In this document: positions 58,478-64,000 of the stretch, piece by piece
Layout: each line of letters starts with the position of its first letter
Position numbering within the stretch: the stretch's first letter is position 1
NCBI GenBank assembly: GCA_036346255.1
Contig: CM070632.1
Location: forward strand, 50,542,896-50,606,895
DNA: 64,000 nucleotides
Source of the DNA: Ampelocalamus luodianensis
Lineage: Eukaryota; Streptophyta; Magnoliopsida; Poales; Poaceae
Direction: 5' to 3'
Made by a program: the position numbers and the translations under genes
The notes under the pieces: generated by a model
Told to the model about the DNA's origin: nothing
What the model saw: only the letters and a program-made list of their open reading frames with translations
Database searches by the model: none

Positions 58478-59623
58478 TTCTACCTTCAAGCACTTGGCTG
58501 CCCCGCGACATCCAAGCATGGAAGATAGCAGGCGACGACGAAGGAGAGCAAGAGCGGGTGAGGTGACGGCAGGTAATAGCATCGAAGGTGGCCTAACGAG
58601 CCTTCGTGTGCCATACTGGCCAGACGGCAAATCGTGCTAGCATGGCATGGCATCGTGCCGTGCCACCGCAGTGCGTCGCGGCCCGTCGTGTCCATGCCAT
58701 GCTATAACTAAAATGACTTGAATGCACTGTATACTCCATATTTTATCATCCTTTTGGTGATTGAAACAAATAGTGGGGAGCAAATCCCAAGGCCATGGGA
58801 GCTCCTCCACCTTTTTAGCGGCATCCATGCAAAAAAAAAAAAAAGCTACAGAAAGCGAGATTCCTAGTGGGAGATGAGATCCTCCCCTCCTGCAGATGCC
58901 CTGCAGATTCCAATCCACTCAACCACCAGAAAAAGGTGAATATCTCTGTATTTTTGCTGCTACACGACACGTCACTCTACCGTCATGCATTGATCATGGT
59001 ATCCAATTAACCAATATAGTATGTATCTAAACCATTGAACGATTCTTCATATATTCAGTAGACTTGTAGCAGTAGTACACTATATGGATCGGCAGTTGCA
59101 TGTGATCGTGCAGTGCAGACTACTGGAGAGAGAGAGAGAGAGAGTTCTTTTGAAATTTCGTATGAATGCTGTGGCGTTATATGCGGCAACTAGCAGGCGT
59201 TCACGTTGCCGTCCTGCTAAGAAAGTATTTTTTATTTAGGACTGTCTATTGTGACTGAAATTTTATTAAGCATAAGTCATATGTTTTATCTATTAGACCA
59301 ATATCAAATCATATGATACATCAATCTCTACACAAATTCAATGGTCATAACAATTGACTTAAACCTAAAAAAAAAATCAGACGACCTAGAAATAACAAAT
59401 CCGTTTTTATTTTTATTCTGAAAAAAAAAAGAGAAGGACGTATGGTATTCTCTCGTCAACTCCGTTTGGTCCATGCGTCAATCAACCATGCAGGTGAGCC
59501 AATTACTAGGCAATTGTTGCATGTGTTTTTCAAGAAAAATTTGCTAATGCAACTATCAGAAGACTTGGCGTGTGTTTGCCAGTATGCTAGTACCCAGTAG
59601 TACGCAGCCAAATTCAAAGTCAA
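58478..59623. repeat. 1.6-kb tandem duplication, left copy
   Basis: The left copy (CTACCTTCAAGCACTTGGCT ... CGCAGCCAAATTCA) recurs at about 60048-61198. Both contain ACTCCATATTTTATCATCCT, a poly(A) run after CATCCATGC, and TGGAGAGAGAGAGAG. The left copy has an extra 34 bp near 59420-59450. No gene. Confidence 0.85.
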
Positions 59624-60047
59624 GCAAACGACGGAACAGATTTTCGTCTGCAGTGGAAAATGGTACAGGTTTTCAGAAGCTGTAATACAAGTCAACCGGC
59701 AGCGGAGAAGGTCCGAAGGCCGGTTGGGGAGGTAAACCAGCAGGGACCAGCACCCGGGGAGGTTGGGGGCGGCTCCTAAGGGCAGGGGTGTGAGGGGGAG
59801 GAGAGGAGGAAGGGAGGGGCGGCGGCCAAAGGGGAAAAAGGTGGGGGGTTCGGCCAAGGGAGAAATAGGGCTGATTAGGGTTTAGAGGGGAGAGGGGCGC
59901 ATGGGCCTAGGCCCATGGCCGCCAAGGAGGAAAGGTTACCCAGAGGCCCACGCCCCTAAACAACTCCGAAAACCGAGAATTTAAACTTTCCGGAGTTCCC
60001 CGATTAAATTCTTTCTCTCCCGACTAAAAACAGGGTATGACATCTAC
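59624..60047. mobile_element. gypsy-LTR-like fragment between duplicated copies
   Basis: 424 bp, GC-rich. The minus strand reads like the leader part of a long gypsy LTR (TTTAGGGGCGTGGGCCTCTG, then GCCATGGGCCTAGGCCCATG). No boundaries or coding are found. The family is uncertain. Confidence 0.4.
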
Positions 60048-61198
60048 CTTCTACCTTCAAGCACTTGGCTGCAAACCACCCCCCCCCATCCAAGACATGG
60101 AAGATAGCGGGCGGCGATGATAGCTAAGGAGAGCAAGAGCAGGTGAGGTGACGGCAAGTAATAGCATCGAAGGCGGCCTAACGACCCTTCGTGTCATACT
60201 AACCCGACGGCAAATCGTGCTAGTACGGCATGACACAGCATGACACGACAAGCTCATCGTGCCGTGTCACTGCAGTGCGCCGTGACCCGTCGTGTTCGTG
60301 TCATGTCATACCATGCTATAACTAAAATGACTTGAATGCACTGTATACTCCATATTTTATCATCCTTTTGGTGATTGAAACAAATAGTGGGGAGCAAATC
60401 CCAAGGCCATGGGAGCTCCTCCACCTTTTTAGCTGCATCCATGCAAAAAAAAAAAAAAAAAAACTATAGAAAACGAGATTCCTAGTGGGAGCTGAGATCC
60501 TCCCCTCCTGCAGATGCCCTGCAGATTCCAATCCACTCAACCACCAGAAAAAGGTGAATATCTCTGTATTTTTGCTGCTACACGACACGTCACTCTACCG
60601 TCATGCATTGATCATGGTATCCAATTAACCAATATAGTATGTATCTAAACCATAGAACGATTCTTCATATATTCAGTAGACTTGTAGCAGTAGTACACTA
60701 TATGGATCGGCAGTTGCATGTGATCGTGCAGTGCAGACTACTGGAGAGAGAGAGAGAGAGTTCTTTTGAAATTTCGTATGAATGCTGTGGCGTTATATGC
60801 GGCAACTAGCAGGCGTTCACGTTGCCGTCCTGCTAAGAAAGTACTTTTATTTAGGACTGTCTGTTGTGCCTGAAATTTTATTAAGTATAAGTCATATGTT
60901 TTATCTATTAGACCAATATCAAATCATATGATACATCAATCTCTACACAAATTCAATGATCATAACAATTAACTTAAACCTAAAAAAAAATCAAACGACC
61001 TAGAAATAACAAATCCATTTTTATTTTTATTCTCTCGTCAACTCCGTTTGGTCCATGCGTCAATCAACCATGCAGGTGAGCCAATTACTAGGCAATTGTT
61101 GCATGTGTTTTTCAAGAAAAATTTGCTAATGCAACTATCAGAAGACTTGGCGTGTGTTTGCCAGTATGCTAGTACCACGTAGTACGCAGCCAAATTCA
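60048..61198. repeat. 1.6-kb tandem duplication, right copy
   Basis: Partner of 58478-59623, largely collinear, with small indels (CATGACACGACAAGC insert near 60240; poly(A) longer at 60444). Its first 200 bp are more diverged than the rest. Confidence 0.85.
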
Positions 61199-61956
61199 GG
61201 TCCAGCGGGGACCTCTTGCAAACTTTATTTCTAATTCTGACACTTTTGGTCACTCGTGACGTAGCAAAACAACATTGTCATATCAGCACCGTAACGTAAT
61301 TAAATCCTATCACGCCACGCTTGTTGTGTTGCCGACGTGACCAAAAAGCTCGTATTTGAAAATAAAGTTAACAAAGAGTTAGTAATAAAAAAAAAAGTTC
61401 CCATAGCACAGGATCTGCTTCCCTCGATGAGCGTGCAGTTTCACTGTTTAGCACATTTCGCCAAGTTTTAGCGTGCAACATCAAAAATTGACATGGCGTG
61501 TTCATCATCATTGGTGTGAACAAAACTACAAACTTGAAGGGAAAAAAAAAGAAGAGGAAATCAGCAAGTCGCCTTCGATAGCAAGTCGAGCAGAAGAGGT
61601 GTACTTGACTTTGAATCTCAGGCCCCGCAAGGCGCGTGGCGTGGCACACATATGCTGACTTTTATTAGGGGTGCAGTGCATGCTCTGACCATAATCGCAT
61701 AAATATGCTACTTGGAATGGAAATCAATTTGAACAAACATCCGACTGAAACACTTGCGATCTCCGTCTTTCTTCTGATCGGAGTACAACTGAAAGGCCGC
61801 CTGAGAATTGAAACCGCGTCAAGTATTGATTTCCTTTCATATTAGGGCAGTTTTTTTTTTTTAGATTGTACATTGATTAATAAAAAGAAGAAGGAAAGGA
61901 CTTATACGATGGATTTTTTTAAGCCTCTGTATGCTTGACAATTGCATTGCCAGCAG
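61199..61956. other. intergenic, no gene seen
   Basis: AT-rich. Short frames at 61368-61658 on both strands have no family signal. Confidence 0.35.
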
Positions 61957-63080
61957 TGTTATGGGCAAATACTAGGCGAGTACAGCAGTGCACACTATAG
62001 CAATGTGTGGTACTGTCGTGGCGTTTGACTGTGGCATTTGTACTGTAGCAACATGGATATTTGGCAAGCTTTGTAATTTAGGAATCATCTATTAGTTTCT
62101 TAGTATTATCTATTAGGTAGGCAAGTTATTATTAGATTAGATTGTTAGAGATACGTTTCCTTATAGATTATTTCTTAGAGGTCAAATTGGGTCGTCTCTG
62201 TCCGTATAATAGGGATATCATGTATCCATTATCAAGTAAGCAAAGAAATAAACAAAGTTAGTCTCTAACCGGTTGGCTAAAGATCAGAGTCTCCTTGTTT
62301 GTCGGGAAGAGTCCCGACCGAGCTTGGAGGACAATCCCCTCGTCTCCTTGGCTAATCAGGCCTCAGAGCATCGCTACCTCGACAGGGAAGAGCCTTGTTG
62401 GTGGTTAGATGAGGGCGAGCACCATACCTTCGGTTCTCGGATCCGTACCCAAACAGTCACCACAATATTTGGTATCAGAACCACTCACCATAGCTTCCGG
62501 TGCCGCACTATCTCTCTTGGAGAAATTGAAGGCTAACAGCGAAGAGCAGAAGGTCTTACTGGACAACATGACTATTGTCTATTGGAGCTTCGTTGACCCT
62601 CGCCCACGTGACGCGACATCGTCATCGTACTCTCTCATCAACATGAGGCTACAAAGAACTTCAATCGTGGCCACCACCGCAGCTCGAGGACAAGCTGCCT
62701 CGCCGCGAAGGGTGTAATGTTATGGGCAGATATCCAGGCGAGTACAACAACACGCGCATTGTAGCAATACGTTTCCTTATAGATTATTTTTTAGGGGTCA
62801 AATCGGGTCGTCCCCGTCCGTATAAAAGGGATAGCATATATCTATTATTAAGGAAGCAAAAAAATAAACAAAGTTAGTTCCTAACCGGTTGGTTAAAGAT
62901 CAGAGCCTTCTTATTCGTAGGGAAGAGTCTCAATCGAGCTTGGAGGGCTATCCCTCGCCTCCTAGTTAATTAGGCCTCAGAGCTTCGCTACCTCGACATG
63001 GAAAAACCCTGTTGGTGGTTAGATAAGGCGAGCGCTCTACCTTCAGTCCTCGGACCCGTACCTAAACAGTTACCACAACA
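61957..63080 (+). mobile_element. TRIM-like short LTR retroelement
   Basis: 5' LTR 61957-62467 (511 bp) and 3' LTR 62718-63080 (363 bp), both starting TGTTATGGGCA and ending CCACAACA/CCACAATA. The 5-bp target duplicate AGCAG is at 61952-61956 and 63081-63085. A primer-binding site TGGTATCAGAACC (62470) follows the 5' LTR. The 250-bp internal part has only a short frame (SLLEKLKANSEEQKVLLDNM), perhaps a gag remnant. The 3' LTR lacks about 150 bp present in the 5' LTR. It depends on another element for mobility. Confidence 0.9.
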
Positions 63081-63085
63081 AGCAG

Positions 63086-64000
63086 ATGCAAAGTACATAT
63101 GCGAATTGTGCATGCATCTCCACCAGCCGGCCGAAATCAATGAAATCAGGGAGGAAATTCGTTGATATATATTATCCAACAAGTGGATCTGTGTAGTGCA
63201 TTTCTTTTTCTGTCAGCACATGGTTGCACTGTATGCTTTCAGTCCTGAGACCAAATGGTCGTCGCAGTTTGCAATTGTAGCAGTCGGCGTGATGCTGGAG
63301 CCAGCTCATCTGTTGATAGTCTCCATCCTTGATCTGTCATATCATTTTTTTCAAGGATCATCATGTTGTTACATACCTTCATAGAAGATGTTTTAGAGAG
63401 GAATCGATGTTTTAGTTCATGTTATCTAGTGGATGAGGACTTCATTTTAGCTTCTTCTTCTTCCTCTCAATGTTAACTAGTCTTTCATTTACCTTAAAAA
63501 AACAGTCCTTCAGTTGTTTCATGCATCAAAGATGTAAGCTACTACATGGACTGATCACCAACCAGTGGAAGTTCAAGAAATCGGCTCATCTCAGAAAAAA
63601 AAGAAGCAAAGAGGGGGCTAACTACTCTCATCATTGACCTAATTCGATTCACATCGGCATTGTTGTATGTAGTAGTGTTTTAAGTATTTGTCCATGTCCA
63701 TTCAGTTAGTCATCCGTACGTAACTTGAGCCGCAAAAAACACCGGTAGGACAAATGGACAGTAACTACTCTGCTCCTCTGCTTCTGCACATATATTATCT
63801 CGCATTAGTAGTTGCAGCAGCACACGTAATTCAGTGTATAGTATTGATGCGGAACCATCCAATATGGTCAACTTCTAGTGTGTATCAGTGTATATTTGGA
63901 GGAGCAATGCAGAGGTTGCAAGGCATCAGTTGGCTTCTTCACTTAGTTGTTGATAACTACGAGTTGAAGATTTGACCCAATTATGAGGCACCACAAGTCC
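63086..64000. other. intergenic, no gene seen
   Basis: No confident gene. A 73-codon frame at 63754-63975 begins MDSNYSAPLLLHIYYLALVV with a hydrophobic start, but has no recognised family or splice context. Confidence 0.35.

Noticed and set aside
63754..63975. 73-codon frame with hydrophobic start
   Set aside because: No recognised family, no promoter or splice context, and similar length to chance frames nearby.

Overview
This is nuclear DNA of a flowering plant, almost certainly a grass (Poaceae). The host genes have GT-AG introns, GC-rich first exons and proteins that read like cereal orthologues, and they sit among CACTA, PIF/Harbinger, Tourist-like, LINE and LTR elements. The species cannot be named from sequence alone. 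Four host genes look intact: CPP1 (22952-29645, +), a DUF212/PAP2-like membrane protein (30708-33006, -), a GTE-type BET bromodomain factor (41189-48710, +) and an LHT1-type amino acid transporter (50519-54678, -). A broken SLU7 splicing-factor gene lies at the left edge (697-1931, -). From memory, SLU7 and LHT1 are close neighbours on the short arm of rice chromosome 8, so the gene order probably reflects a conserved block expanded by transposons.

Layout. 1-696 is the 3' end of an LTR retrotransposon that cuts SLU7. 3632-6774 is a long gypsy-type LTR and 6775-18748 is a copia-type LTR split by a 10.3-kb CACTA transposon (7595-17912, TSD TAG). The CACTA carries a decayed TNP1/ULP1 gene on the minus strand, a small accessory reading frame and a decayed TNP2 transposase on the plus strand, a captured F-box/Sel1-like fragment, and hairpin repeat arrays at both ends and next to its three internal promoters. 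18940-19930 is a serine carboxypeptidase-like pseudogene. 22-33 kb holds CPP1, whose last intron contains two nested retroelements, and the DUF212 gene. 33.2-41.4 kb is a tandem duplication of the GTE promoter and first exon, interrupted by a 4.3-kb PIF/Harbinger element. 41-48.7 kb is the GTE gene, with a solo LTR and a 5'-truncated LINE in intron 3. 50.5-54.7 kb is LHT1. From 55 kb onward there are Tourist-like MITEs, an ankyrin/GPCR-chaperone gene fragment, a 1.6-kb tandem duplication and a small TRIM-like retroelement.

The host genes show no operon-like cooperation. They act in separate processes: chloroplast protochlorophyllide reductase biogenesis, chromatin reading, amino acid transport and an uncharacterised membrane activity. 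The most interesting structure is the CACTA element, where arrays of a palindromic motif, probably transposase-binding sites, lie beside its internal promoters as well as at its ends. The second is the GTE duplication, whose two halves have very different divergence.
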